Numbered from the stretch's first letter, positions 26,893 through 37,040 are shown. The stretch is DNA of 64,000 nt from Peribacillus simplex (GCF_001578185.1 NZ_CP011008.1:1888001-1952000); one strand, 5' to 3'. Program-made: numbers and translations. The notes: generated from the letters alone by a model not told the origin.

Positions 26893-27789
26893 TTGAACAC
26901 AAAGGCATTTTTATTGGCATTTATTACAGTTATTATTTGGGGATCTACATTCGCTGCTATTCGTGCAGGCTTGCATGGCGGGTATTCAGCTGGCCATTTG
27001 GTGCTTGTTCGTTATCTAATAGCATCAGGGGTTTTTGTCCTTTATGCTCTATGGCCTGGGGTGAAATTCCGACTCCCGAAAAAAGGGGATATGTTAAGGA
27101 TATCGATTCTCTCATTAATTGGTATTAGTATTTACCACATCGGGGTGACATTCGGGGAACTAACCGTTTCGGCGGGAACCGCTGGAATGCTGATTGGTTC
27201 AGCACCTGTTTTCATCGCGATCATTGCTGCAATCGTTTTAAAAGAACGCCTTGGTTTATTGGGATGGATTGGTTTAGGCATTGGATTCATAGGAATCACC
27301 TTAATAACATTAGGTACTGCAGGCCCATCACTAAATATATCTGAAGGAGCCTTTTTAGTGCTGATGTCTGCTGTTGCTTCTGCGGTGTTTTTTGTTTTCC
27401 AAAAGCCGCTGTTTAGCCGCTATAATCCGATTGAATTGACAGCTTATTTCACATGGATTGGTACAATACCCTTTTTCATATTCTTTCCTGGGCTCTTTCA
27501 AGAAATTCAACAAGCTACAATGGAAGGTCACTTATCAGCGATTTTTGTTGGTATTTTCCCTGCGGCCATCGGTTATGTTACATGGGCAATTGCACTTTCA
27601 CTAGGAAAAGCCAGTTCCATTTCTAGTCTGTTATACATTGAACCTGTTATTGCCATTTTCGTCGCCTGGGTTTGGCTGCAAGAGGTGCCGAGTACTCTTT
27701 CAGTCATTGGCGGCGTGATTGCAATTTTCGGAGTCCTTGTTGTCAATTTGTTCGGAAAGTATCAATCAGTGATGAAAAAAGCTGCATGA
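26893..27789 (+). CDS. EamA (DMT superfamily) transporter
   Basis: A 298-residue protein with ten membrane segments in two EamA repeats (about 5-135 and 150-285). FITVIIWGSTFAAIRAGL at the start and the second-repeat motif APVFIAIIAAIVLKERL / IEPVIAIFVAWVWLQEVPS are characteristic of these drug/metabolite exporters. Substrates range over amino acids, purines and sugars, so none can be assigned. TTG start with GGGAGGAA about nine bases before. Single gene. Confidence 0.9.
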   Translation: MNTKAFLLAFITVIIWGSTFAAIRAGLHGGYSAGHLVLVRYLIASGVFVLYALWPGVKFRLPKKGDMLRISILSLIGISIYHIGVTFGELTVSAGTAGMLIGSAPVFIAIIAAIVLKERLGLLGWIGLGIGFIGITLITLGTAGPSLNISEGAFLVLMSAVASAVFFVFQKPLFSRYNPIELTAYFTWIGTIPFFIFFPGLFQEIQQATMEGHLSAIFVGIFPAAIGYVTWAIALSLGKASSISSLLYIEPVIAIFVAWVWLQEVPSTLSVIGGVIAIFGVLVVNLFGKYQSVMKKAA

Positions 27790-28100
27790 AAATTCATGGT
27801 TTATTCTAACTCAGAATACCCCAGCCCTTATTTGTTTTATTTTGACATCCTGGGGCAAGTTCTTAATTACATTGGGATTTATTGTATCTGGGAAACTAGG
27901 TTATCTACTGACTACTTTTTACATTTGAGGGCGACTTTGATTAAGTCCGCGTAACCATGTAGTGAATTATAACTTTCTTTTACAATCATTCAAATAAACT
28001 AAAACAAAGAACAATGTCGCTCGAGTCCCTGATAATGTGCGGACTAATAGAAGAGAAAAGTAAAAAGATATTTCATCAATAAGATTAAAAGGGGATAGGA
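27790..28100. other. Intergenic region
   Basis: About 310 bases. CCCCAG...CTGGGG near 27829-27858 may form a weak terminator for the transporter. Otherwise promoter-type AT-rich DNA. Confidence 0.4.
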
Positions 28101-28586
28101 ATGATCTATATTGCAAGAACTCAAAGAGTGCTATTAGGATTCTTAATGTCAAGTATAATCCTTCCTCACATCATTATAAAAGATTTCTCCATGGGATTCA
28201 TAAATTACATTCAATTTGCAATATTGGTTTTTCTTCTCGCAGCATTCTTCATTCATTATGAATTTATTATGGAGAATGATTTTTTATCATACCAAATAAA
28301 ATTTTGGACAATGCCAATTTATAAAAAAGTAATCTACCCTGAACAAATCATCCAGTTGAAATTCACAACTGGCGGATGGGCAACCAAAGGCGTTATTATC
28401 TGTTTGAAAAAAGGACTAAATATTCGGATTTTTGGTTTTAATCCAGATGAGGTCTTAAAGGATATACTGAATTACGGTAAAGAAAAAAATATATCAATTA
28501 CTAAATCAAAAGATTATATGATTTTGGAAAAAAATACTAATTGGGCATGTCGCTTAAAATTCAGTAGAAAAATATGCCCCAAATAA
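28101..28586 (+). CDS. Membrane-anchored hypothetical protein
   Basis: A 161-residue protein with two N-terminal membrane helices (about residues 9-28 and 36-55), then a cytoplasmic beta-rich domain of about 100 residues (MENDFLSYQIKFW ... IIQLKFTTGGW ... ILNYGKEKNISITKSK). The layout resembles bacterial PH-like (bPH) membrane proteins of Bacillus, which I state as inference. AGGGGATAGGA precedes the ATG. The tail after residue 148 (NWACRLKFSRKICPK) looks unlike the rest and may come from a frameshift. Own terminator follows. Confidence 0.6.
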   Translation: MIYIARTQRVLLGFLMSSIILPHIIIKDFSMGFINYIQFAILVFLLAAFFIHYEFIMENDFLSYQIKFWTMPIYKKVIYPEQIIQLKFTTGGWATKGVIICLKKGLNIRIFGFNPDEVLKDILNYGKEKNISITKSKDYMILEKNTNWACRLKFSRKICPK

Positions 28587-28594
28587 AGGAATCC

Positions 28595-28643
28595 CCCTAG
28601 GTTGATGATATAGCTTAGTTACACCTAGGGTAGTGGATTTTTT
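28595..28643 (+). terminator. Terminator, probably bidirectional
   Basis: CCCTAGGT (28595-28602) and ACCTAGGG (28623-28630) pair, with an outer ATCC/GGAT, then T6. It lies between the membrane protein gene and the end of the minus-strand phosphoesterase gene. Confidence 0.7.
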
Positions 28644-28658
28644 CTCATCTTAGTTAAA

Positions 28659-30452
28659 TTAATTAAAGTTAAATCTATTTTTAAAGTCCCAATTCAATTT
28701 AAATGAATTATTTTCGCTAGTTAAAAATTTATAATCGATATAAGATTTTTCTTTTTTAGACATTTCATCGACAAATGGGGAAAAGGTACGGAATATCAGT
28801 TCTTTTTTCTTTTCATCAAATTCTACAAGTCGTAGCCAGCCATTCCCCCCTCGATAATTCGTTTGGTAATTGACTAGCATTTGAATGACATCATTTCCTG
28901 CTGAGTTTTGTTTGACCTGATGTGCTATTCCAAAATAATGTCCATTTACCGTCATGAACACTTGATCGTGGTCCTTAACAAGTTCCCTCCAAATCAGTCG
29001 GCCATTGGAAGACTCGGCGGCAATGGTTTTATCATCTTTAACTTTAGGGTAAATAATATCATGTGAGACGAGGATCGTCGGTTTATCTTTATGTTGATCT
29101 AGAACCTGTTTTGACCATTCCAAGTCCTTATGCAGACTTTTCATATCCACTATTAAGATTAAGTATTCATAACTTCCTGCTTTAGCCATTGCATAAGAGC
29201 TATAACCAGACGGAGAAGACCCCTTATAGTATTTTTTATTAACAAAACGCTTCGGCCCATAATGTGTTAAGAAAGGATCTCCTTTAGCATAGTCATGATT
29301 TCCGGCCGCTATCATATATGGAACTTCATTTTTATCCATATTGGAAATGGCTCCAAGGGAATTCTGCCATTGTTCTTCTAAATCATTATCGACTATGTCT
29401 CCAACAAATGTATTCATAATGATATTGTTCTTTTTAGTGTTTTTGGAAATCCAGTTCATTTGGCTATTGAAAATCTCGGGATTTTGGCTTGAATATTTCT
29501 GGACATCTGGAACAAAAAGAAAATTATAATTCTTTCTATTCGTTAGAAAAGGTAACGCTTTGTTTGATCCTTCGAATGGTTTATCATCGCGAGCATCCTG
29601 CACAATCCATTCTTTTTCAGTCAAAGCCTTATCAGCAATACGTATTTCTTGGATATTCCCCCTGAATAGTCCACCCAGCTTATTTCCCCATTCAGATGCT
29701 CCGATGTTCCAGCCTTTACCTTTTAATGCTGCAATTCCGATGACCTTTTCTGATTTTCCGTAATCACTTACGCCATTCAAAGTTAAAGTAGTCGTGTAAC
29801 TATCATTAACGACCGCTAAATGGTACCACTCATCAGGATTTAAAGCTCGGGACCAATTGCTTACATTATAATTTAAATTAGATGGATGGCTTGTCCAGTG
29901 TATTTTTTGATCATTGGATATAGTTAATGCCGAAAGGATTTTCTTCTCGCCTTCCAATTTATTAAGATCGGCAGCCTGTCCTTGTCTGGAAAAGAGACCC
30001 ATGCCGCTCTTGGATTCCCTTGGCAACTTAAAAACCGCTTCAATGGTAAAACCCTTATCGAATTTCTCAGAATTTATTGGTGCATCCTTTTTGGTTTTGA
30101 AATATCTTCCTGAAGGCGCGTTCTCGTAATTTGCGAATTTCATGCTTCCCCCTTCTTGTTGATCATAATAATCTTCTTCAGACCATTGAATCATATTTTT
30201 CAATTCAGGCGAGGCAGGATCACCTATCGTCACTAACTTTAAATCATTTCCTTGTTTGCTTGTATCTTCTAAAATTAAATTACCTTTATCGATTGAACCG
30301 CTTTTTACATGTTGTTTTGTGAATTTCCAATTTGCCACGATACCGCTGCGATCATTTTTAGAAGCGGGATTAAAAAAATCGGCCGACTTAGCTATACCAG
30401 GAACAATCATAAATAAGAGTGAGAGACCTATAAAAGCTTTTTTCATTCTCAT
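28659..30452 (-). CDS. Secreted LamG plus metallophosphoesterase protein
   Basis: A 597-residue protein with a signal peptide (MRMKKAFIGLSLLFMIVPGIAKSA). Residues about 35-290 form a LamG/concanavalin-like beta-sandwich (FDKGFTIEAVFKLP, PDEWYHLAVVNDSYTTTLTLNGV, FRGNIQEIRIADKALTEKEW). Residues about 305-560 form a calcineurin-like phosphoesterase: VPDVQKY, FVGDIVDN, AAGNHD, SHDIIY and NGHYFG supply metal ligands in the usual order. The combination suggests an exported phosphatase or nuclease tethered by binding carbohydrate. The substrate is unknown. Phosphate control like phoX is possible, but I saw no clear Pho box. Confidence 0.88.
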   Translation of the reverse strand: MRMKKAFIGLSLLFMIVPGIAKSADFFNPASKNDRSGIVANWKFTKQHVKSGSIDKGNLILEDTSKQGNDLKLVTIGDPASPELKNMIQWSEEDYYDQQEGGSMKFANYENAPSGRYFKTKKDAPINSEKFDKGFTIEAVFKLPRESKSGMGLFSRQGQAADLNKLEGEKKILSALTISNDQKIHWTSHPSNLNYNVSNWSRALNPDEWYHLAVVNDSYTTTLTLNGVSDYGKSEKVIGIAALKGKGWNIGASEWGNKLGGLFRGNIQEIRIADKALTEKEWIVQDARDDKPFEGSNKALPFLTNRKNYNFLFVPDVQKYSSQNPEIFNSQMNWISKNTKKNNIIMNTFVGDIVDNDLEEQWQNSLGAISNMDKNEVPYMIAAGNHDYAKGDPFLTHYGPKRFVNKKYYKGSSPSGYSSYAMAKAGSYEYLILIVDMKSLHKDLEWSKQVLDQHKDKPTILVSHDIIYPKVKDDKTIAAESSNGRLIWRELVKDHDQVFMTVNGHYFGIAHQVKQNSAGNDVIQMLVNYQTNYRGGNGWLRLVEFDEKKKELIFRTFSPFVDEMSKKEKSYIDYKFLTSENNSFKLNWDFKNRFNFN

Positions 30453-31422
30453 AAAACATTCACCCCATTAAATATTGATTAAGCGATTTTAAGAATAACC
30501 GTTATTCATTTATTCTTTATTTACTACCTGGATAATTTGTCGAAAACTAAGCCTAGGCAGGGAGATTCTTATAAGCTGCAATATGGATATAGTTTGCTTA
30601 TCTTCTTGATAACTTATTAAGGATGAGGAAAAAAGACTTATTCCTGCAAAACACATTAGGAGGTAAGGCCTGATGCGTTTGATTTACCTTGTTGAAGGAA
30701 CGCTTTAAACATAAAATTACATGTTATGGTTTGATTGAATCTGAACCTCTGATGGGAAGGTAAATAAGCAAGCATTTGAAAGTATAAGGACAATGATTCA
30801 TCAAGAAAAATGAGGTGAATGAAATGGTAAGAAGGAGAAGATAGCCTACTGAAATTGACGTAGTATTAGGAGGCTATCTTGATTTATAGGAGATGTATGA
30901 AAAGTGAAACAAAACAAAAATGATGATGCAATTTTTTTTGCGTATGAGACGACTTTGGCATCCAACCTTCACTTCTCGCAAAGAGCAAACTTGGTATGTA
31001 GATGAACAAGAAAATCATCTGTTTTGGCCAGTTGAAACCATCGATCTGAAGGTGTGCGTGAAAAAAACCTCTTAACTGAAAATTCCAACATATATAAATG
31101 ACTTGGTGCAGGTTTCAGCATAAGAGCAGTAAAGGGACCGATGCCCTGATGAAATGATAAGAAGTGTTCTTGAAATGAAAGATAAAAATCGGAGGCCAAT
31201 GTTCTAAATGATTGCAGCAGTAACAGAAATTTATTTATAAATGATTGAATCAATTAAATGGTATAAAAAGCGATACTAGAAAAAGTAGAACGCCTTTTTA
31301 TTATTAACATCAACGAGGATTCAATAATTCTTACAGCGATAAAAAGTTGATTATCGGCATTAATTAGGTAATGATTGAAATAGTAAGGAATGGAAAAAGG
31401 GACTTGGGGGGAGGGGATTTGG
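30453..31422. other. Nearly 1 kb of decayed intergenic DNA
   Basis: Includes a hairpin AGATAGCCT/AGGCTATCT near 30839-30880 and broken frames at 30900-31260 (for example DDAIFFAYETTLASNLHFSQ). A gene appears to have decayed on the plus strand; identity unknown. Confidence 0.45.
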
Positions 31423-31980
31423 ATGGAAAAAGAATTTCCGCTTATTGAAACACGCCGATTGATTTTAAGGAAAGTTACAATAGAGGATGCTGGAGATATG
31501 TTTACATACCTATCTGATACAGATGTCGTGAAGCCAATGGGGTTATATCCATGCCAATCAGAAAATGAAGTATGGGATGAAATTAAGTGGTACGAATCTA
31601 TATTCAAAGAAGGTACAGGAATTAGATGGGGAATTACATTAAAAGAATCCGGTAAGGTTATAGGCAGTTGCGGTTTCCTGAATATGGTCACCAAACATCA
31701 TCGAGCTGAAATTGGATATGAATTAAATAAAGATCATTGGGGAAAAGGCATTGCAAGTGAAGCATTGGAAGCTGTTGTAAAGTATGGTTATCGTCACTTT
31801 CACCTGGAAAGGATAGAAGCTTTAATTGAACCTGCTAATAGCCCATCCTATAAACTAGTGGAAAAACAAGGATTTAGAAGAGAAGGATTGCTGAGGCATT
31901 ATGAATATACTTGTGGCAAATTCGATGATTTATATATGTACTCACTCATAAAAGAAGATCTTAATGACATTTTCTTATAA
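31423..31980 (+). CDS. GNAT acetyltransferase, RimJ/RimL type
   Basis: A 185-residue N-acetyltransferase. It opens LIETRRLILRKVTIEDAGDMF as RimJ/RimL-type enzymes do; the acetyl-CoA site appears as EIGYELNKDHWGKGIASEAL (Q/RxxGxG/A variant), and the end has NSPSYKLVEKQGFRREGLLRHY. Such enzymes acetylate protein N-termini or small amines. The ATG at 31423 has GGGGGGAGGGG seven bases before it, so the longer frame from 31390 is not used. Its terminator has been duplicated by an insertion downstream. A degraded relative lies at 41845-42209. Confidence 0.88.
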   Translation: MEKEFPLIETRRLILRKVTIEDAGDMFTYLSDTDVVKPMGLYPCQSENEVWDEIKWYESIFKEGTGIRWGITLKESGKVIGSCGFLNMVTKHHRAEIGYELNKDHWGKGIASEALEAVVKYGYRHFHLERIEALIEPANSPSYKLVEKQGFRREGLLRHYEYTCGKFDDLYMYSLIKEDLNDIFL

Positions 31981-31988
31981 CAGTGTGA

Positions 31989-32008
31989 AGACCGCTAAAA
32001 AGCGGTCT
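31989..32008 (+). terminator. Left copy of a duplicated terminator hairpin
   Basis: AGACCGCT-AAAA-AGCGGTCT stem-loop straight after the acetyltransferase gene. It lacks a T-tract because the IS1182-type element begins here. The second copy with its T-tract is at 33655. Confidence 0.85.
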
Positions 32009-32116
32009 CAGTTTGTAGACAAAAGGGGTTCGGAATTAAAAAATTTCGAACCCCTTTTGAAATTCCCTTTGAATTTCCGCCTATAGTTAAGAGATTGGAG
32101 CTACGAGCCCACTATG

Positions 32117-33381
32117 TTAGGCCATTTTTGGACCTTTCCATGTCCAATTGGCCATCTTCTTTAAATTAATGGCAGCAAAAGTAAGCATCGCCTGCATCGA
32201 CAATTTTTTAAGTCCCCTTAGAGTAGTCCAACGCATACCATGCTTTTCTTTTGCATCTGAGAATACACGCTCAATCGTTTCTTTACGTTTCGCATATATA
32301 GGTTTTACAACTTGATGATGACGCAGATGATCTGCTTCTTCCACATGTGTTTGCCAGATATGCCGTGTCACCACTTTTTGACAGTCTTTGCTTTCTATAC
32401 ACCGTGATAAATATGAGCATGTTGCACAAACTCGCGATAGCCCTCTTTATTGGTTGTTGAGTACTTTAAAGTTTCGCCCGAAGGGCAAAGGTAACAATCA
32501 AAATGTTCATCGTATACATAGTCCTGTTTGAGGAAGAATCCTTCCTTTGTGCGAGGACGTGTATAAGGTAAAGCCGGTATGATTTTCTTTGTTAAATAGG
32601 TAGCTTGTAATCGCTGTGTTTTATAAGCTGCATCTGCGGCAACGGCTTCCGGTTTTCCAACTTTCTCAATCACTTGTTCAACTAGTGGCTTTAAGATTTG
32701 ACTGTCATGTGTATTTCCAGGTGTAACAATCGTTCCCAATACAAAACCGTTGCGGTCTGCGGCGGCGTGGAATGAATAGGCAAACTGTTTTGTTCGTTCA
32801 TCTTTCACATAGTAGCCACTCTCAGAATCCGTTGTACTTTCTTTAATCTCTTCTTCTTGAAGACGCCCTTGATACGCTCGTGTTTCTTTACGAACGATTT
32901 TCTTTTCAAATTTCCGTTTATTCGCACTTGCTTTCACATGTGTGGAATCCACGAAAACGTGTTCAGCACTTATTAACTTTTTATTAGCAGCTGTCATTAA
33001 AATGCGATAGAAAATCTGTTCAAACAGGTCTGTATCTTTAAAGCGTCGCTCCTAATTTTTCTCGAACGTGGAGTAGGAGGTACTTTATCATGGAAACCAT
33101 AGCCTAAGAACCAACGGTAAGCCATATTGGTTTCAACTTCTTCAATCGTTTTACGCATGGAACGAATACCGAAGGTATATTGAATGAATGTCAGTTTAAC
33201 TAAAATAACTGGATCAATACTTGGGCGTCCTACCTGAATACATCTCTTTCACCTAGTCATAAATGAAAGTGAAGTCAATGGCAGCCTCCATTTTACGAAT
33301 CAAATGGTTCGGTGGCACCAGTTGATCTAACGTAATCATTTCAAGTTGATCTCGCTGAATAGAATCATGTTTAGAAAGCAT
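32117..33381 (-). pseudogene. IS1182-family transposase, interrupted
   Basis: The start MLSKHDSIQRDQLEMITLDQLVPPNHL-type segment, read from 33381, is typical of IS1182 transposases (I quote fewer residues than are visible). It hits a stop near 33255, and the frame then shifts through VGRPSIDPVILVKLTF and MRKTIEEVETNMAYRW. The DDE core continues open from 32997: EHVFVDSTHVKASANK, DSESGYYVKDERTKQF, AAADAAYKTQRLQA-like VAADAAYKT. A further break at about 32390 separates the C terminus (RKETIERVFSDAKEKHGMRW, with the catalytic Glu). At least three lesions; not functional unless supplied in trans. Confidence 0.88.
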
Positions 33382-33425
33382 CCTCATCACCTCAAGTTTT
33401 AATACTTCCATTTTAAAACAAAAAT

Positions 33426-33652
33426 GACTCCAGGCAAAAGTGTTTATCTAAAAGGTAAGACAAAGTTGATTGGAGCGGGTGTTCGAGACTCCTGCTTAGA
33501 AAAGCGCGTCTAGGGGAGACCCCGCAGGCGAAAGCCGAGGAGGCTCCCCGACCGCCCGCGGAAAGCGAGTGCCCTACGTTCCAATCAACGGCCAAATTGT
33601 ACAACTCATAAAAAATAGACAAACTCGATTTTCATCGAGTTTGTCTACAGTC
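33426..33652. repeat. GC-rich mobile repeat, copy A
   Basis: About 227 bases starting GACTCCAGGCAAAAG and ending GTCTACAGTC. The centre is strikingly GC-rich (GAGACCCCGCAGGCG, CGCCCGCGGAAAGCGAGTG). A hairpin TAGACAAACTCGAT/ATCGAGTTTGTCTA closes the right end. Related copies at 62378 and 63319. Confidence 0.85.
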
Positions 33653-33654
33653 TG

Positions 33655-33678
33655 AGACCGCTGAAAAGCGGTCTTTTT
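33655..33678 (+). terminator. Right copy of the duplicated terminator
   Basis: AGACCGCT-GAAA-AGCGGTCT followed by T5. This copy keeps the T-tract, and the group II intron begins at once after it. Confidence 0.88.
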
Positions 33679-33679
33679 C

Positions 33680-35551
33680 GTGCGCCCGGCATGGGTGCAA
33701 TCTATAGGGTGAAAGTCCCGAATCATGAAGGCAGTAGTAGTGGTTAGCTTAATGCAAGGGTGTCCACGGTGACGTGGAATCTGAAGGAAGCAAGCGGCAA
33801 ACCTCCGGTCTGAGGAACACGAACTTCATATAAGGCTAGGTATCATTGGATGAGTTTGCAAAACAAAACAAAGTCCTTACTGCCGAAGGTGGTACAGAGT
33901 AAATGAAGCAGATAGATGGAGGGAAAGATTGCACTCTTACCCGGGGAGGTCTGATGACAGCCAAGTACACTTGGTAACCTTTCCAGTGATGGACAGCTGA
34001 ATCATCAGAAGTCAGCAGAGGTCATAGTACTTGTCTACTCGAGAAGATAAGGAAGGACCGAACAGATTAAGGCGGATGAATACTAGGCGTTCGTTATCTG
34101 TGAAGAAGCAAACAATTCCTAACGGAACTTATTTGAAGGAAGAAGTGGTGAATACACGGGGAACTTCAAAAGGGTGGAGCAGATAAAGGCACAAATAGAC
34201 CATTTATTCACGTAGAAAGGATATCAACGATGTTAATGGAACAGATACTAGAGAGGGAAAACTTAATACAGGCATTGAAGCGTGTAGAAAGAAATAAGGG
34301 AAGCCATGGTGTAGATGGAATGCGGGTCCAAAACCTGAGACCGCACCTCGTAACCGAATGGTACAACATGAAAACTGCCCTTTTACAGGGTACCTATCAA
34401 CCGAAGCCCGTCCGTCGTATCGAAATCCCGAAACCAAACGGCGGAGTTCGGCTTTTGGGTATTCCAACCGTTCTAGACCGTTTCATTCAACAAGCCATTG
34501 CCCAAATATTGACCAAGATATATGACTCAACCTTTTCGGAGAATAGCTATGGATTTCGCCCTAACAAACAAGGGCACCAGGCGGTTCGAAAGGCAAAGTC
34601 CTATATAACCGAAGGTTATACATGGGTAGTGGATATGGATTTGGAGAAGTTCTTCGATAAAGTGAATCATGACAAGCTCATGGGAATGTTAGAGCGGAAA
34701 ATTGAAGATAAACGAGTTCTTAAACTGATTCGTAAATTCCTTCAAGCAGGCATTATGATAGGCGGACTTTTTCATAAAAGTGAGGAGGTCCGTTAAGTCC
34801 TTTATTATCTAATATCATGTTAGACGATTTAGATAAAGAACTAGAGAAACGCAATCTTCGATTCGTAAGGTATGCGGATGACAGTACTATCTTTGTGAAG
34901 ACACGAAAAGCCGCCAAACGTGCAATGGGAAATATCTCAAGCTTCATTGAAAATAAACTGAAGCTAAAGGTCAACTACGAGAAGTCGAAGTATGATCGCC
35001 CTTGGAACAGAACGTTTCTCGGTTTTAGTTTCACGAAGTCAAAGAAGAACCCGAAGGTTCTACTGGCTAAACAAACGGTGAAGAGGGTAAAGAAACGAAT
35101 CAGGGAAATGACCTCGAGAAAATTACCGATACCCATGGAACTCCGAATAAATAAGTTAAAGCAATACCTTAGAGGTTGGATGGGGTATTTCGCCCTCATT
35201 GATACTCCGAACGTATTGAAGAATTTAGATTCATGGATTCGAAGAAGACTCAGAATGTGCCTATGGAAGCAATGGAAATTACCAAGAACGAGGGTGAGGA
35301 AACTCAAAGGATTAGGCGTCCCATTTGGAAAAGCATATGAATGGGGAAATAGCAGAAAGGGTTATTGGCGCATAGCGCATAGTCCTATTCTAGACAAAAC
35401 CCTTAATAATGTTTATTGGCTCCATCATGGGTTAGTAAATCTATATGAACGATATACAAAACTACGTCAGACTTAAACTGAACCGCCGTATACCGAACGG
35501 TACGTACGGTGGTGTGAGAGGTCGGAGGCTAGGCGCCTCCTTCTACTCGAT
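33680..35551 (+). mobile_element. Group II intron, probably class C
   Basis: The 5' end GTGCGCCCGGCATGGGTGC follows a terminator T-tract directly. Ribozyme domains with GAAAGTCCC and many short helices fill 33680-34230. The reverse transcriptase frame is inside domain IV, and domain V is visible at 35478-35515 (GAACCGCCG...CGGTGGTG), followed by a bulged domain VI hairpin (GGAGGC/GCCTCC) ending near CGAT. The maturase lacks an endonuclease domain. Insertion after a terminator and no En domain both fit the IIC class. Boundaries are from motif recognition; the 3' end may be off by a few bases. Confidence 0.85.
34230..35476 (+). pseudogene. ltrA: Group II intron reverse transcriptase/maturase, frameshifted
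   Basis: The first frame (34230-34796) has RT motifs 0-4: ENLIQALKRVERNKGSHGVDGM, IPKPNGGVRLLGIPTVLDR, YGFRPNKQGHQAVRKA and WVVDMDLEKFFDKVNHD (catalytic Asp). The second frame (open before 34817) resumes at PLSPLLSNIMLDDLDKEL and has the catalytic YADD, then the maturase X domain and a class-C style end without HNH endonuclease. The junction lacks the conserved GTPQG before GPLSP: GAGGAGGTCCG suggests a deletion of about 16 bases between G-rich repeats, which shifts the frame by the right amount. RT function should be lost. Confidence 0.9.
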
Positions 35552-35604
35552 TATAGCTGAAAATTCATAAACACAACATCTATGTACATGAAGTCTTAGT
35601 TTGC

Positions 35605-35931
35605 TTACTTGATTGTATAATCTCTTTCAACCTTGCAAATTCGGGTTGTGTATGACGAGTACCAATCTTTCATTCCTTTTTCTTGTGCTTTTTTGTGGGC
35701 AGCATTTTCTTTCCAAAGCTTAATGGCATCTAGGGATTTCCAATAGGATACGGTAATTCCTACTCCGTTTTGATCTCTTACGCTTTCGACTCCTAAATAG
35801 CCATCTTGTTGGGCGGCAAGTTCGTCCATGAAATCAGCGGTTGAATTGTAGCTTGTAGCATCTCTATCGTTTCTTTGAGAAGTGAAAATACAAGCGTAAT
35901 AGGGTGGTTCAGGTGTATTTGCAAGAAACAT
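35605..35931 (-). CDS. Antibiotic biosynthesis monooxygenase (ABM) domain protein
   Basis: A 108-residue dimeric alpha-beta barrel (ferredoxin-like) protein. YYACIFTSQRNDRDA opens the first strand, FMDELAAQQDGYLGVESVRDQNGVGITVSYWKSLDAIKLWKE is the family core, and HKKAQEKGMKDWYSSYTTRICKVER closes it. ABM proteins include heme-degrading and quinone-forming monooxygenases as well as uncharacterised stress proteins; I cannot choose. GGAGG before the ATG supports the start. Single gene directly beyond the group II intron. Confidence 0.85.
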   Translation of the reverse strand: MFLANTPEPPYYACIFTSQRNDRDATSYNSTADFMDELAAQQDGYLGVESVRDQNGVGITVSYWKSLDAIKLWKENAAHKKAQEKGMKDWYSSYTTRICKVERDYTIK

Positions 35932-36228
35932 GGAATGGCGCCTCCTTCTATCTTAGTATTCAAAATAATATCACATAGGGAAGAACGTGGATAGGGGCTA
36001 TTCCCTGATAAAGAAAGCTGATTGTAAAATTAAAAACCATTCCAGGTAAGAAAAATATTTACAGACAGCCTGTGCAAGGTGAAGTGGGGCCTTGATCTCA
36101 AGCCAAGAAATTAATAAAAGCCTAAAAAGTTTTCGGAAGCTGTTAATTTCCTTAATAAGCCTGTTCTGCGGAAGGTTTTTTCTCCTAATGCACGAATATA
36201 TTACATTTAAGGTTTTTACAAAAAAAGG

Positions 36229-36967
36229 AGATGGTTTCTTTGTGCGGGATTTGTCAGTAAACATAAAGAAAGAGATGTATTTTTACCGAAACAACGCGAT
36301 ATTCATTTGAAAAAGGCATTAAAGGATCTATCAGCAGATCCTGATGTTTTAGCTATTTACCTAGCCGGTTCATTAGCAAAAGGAAACTATGATCATTACT
36401 CTGATATAGATTTGCACACCATTGTTATTTCAGAACGGAAAGCAGATTTTTTAAAGGGAAAAAGGGATATAGCCAATAACTGGGGAATGTTTCATTTCAC
36501 GAAGACTACAATCCTTCTTCACCGTATGTCGTAACTCATTATGATCCCTTTGTGAAAGTGGATAGCTGGTATCACTCACCAGATGAAGTTGAACATTGGA
36601 GAGGAAAGCTGCTTGCTTTTGTCCATGAAACCTATAGAGCCGTTATGAGGGGAGAAATGTTATATGCACTATCCAATCTTGATAGGATACGGTGGCTGAT
36701 TGTGTCTGGGTGGTATATGGAAATGGAAGAACATATAGATGGGCCCTATGGAGTTTGGTCGAAAATCGAGGGCAAAAGAAGTAAATTAGATGAAAAACAA
36801 TTATCCCTTTAGAAAGTTGGAGTTGTGGACGTAATTCAAATGAAATTATTAAAACGTTGAGAGGTATGATCCCAGAATTCCTTAGACTAAATAAATGTCT
36901 TTGTACTCAAGTGGGTGTCGAAACAAATGAAGATCATATCAAAAGAATAATGGATATGGTTATCTGA
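36229..36967 (+). pseudogene. Nucleotidyltransferase, aminoglycoside-modifying type, broken
   Basis: The frame at 36307-36534 has the nucleotidyltransferase core: LAIYLAGSLAKGNYDHYSDIDLHTIV, the GS...D-x-D motif of MNT/KNT enzymes. In-frame residues upstream (RDVFLPKQRDIHLKKAL) show that the gene began earlier. A shift near 36490 moves to PSSPYVVTHYDPFVKVDSWYHS and HWRGKLLAFVHETYRAVMRGEM, then stops at 36812; a further degraded tail runs to about 36967. Relatives adenylylate aminoglycosides or other small molecules. Three lesions at least, including a broken start. Confidence 0.75.
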
Positions 36968-37040
36968 TACCTTTTACAAAAGGTTATGGGACACTCGTTG
37001 TTAATGTAAAATGTGTAATCACTTTTGGAGGGATGAATAA

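Larger units (their letters stand above)
32009..33654 (-). mobile_element. IS1182-type element with defective transposase
   Basis: Left end TTTGTAGACAAA (32012 on) and right end TTTGTCTACAGTC (33640-33652) form terminal inverted repeats. Between them are a broken transposase gene (minus strand) and a GC-rich repeat at 33426-33652. The element is bounded on both sides by copies of the same 20-base terminator hairpin, differing at one base. Confidence 0.8.

Noticed and set aside
30131-30471. Plus-strand frames opposite the LamG-phosphoesterase gene
   Set aside because: Shadows of a long, well-supported minus-strand coding region.
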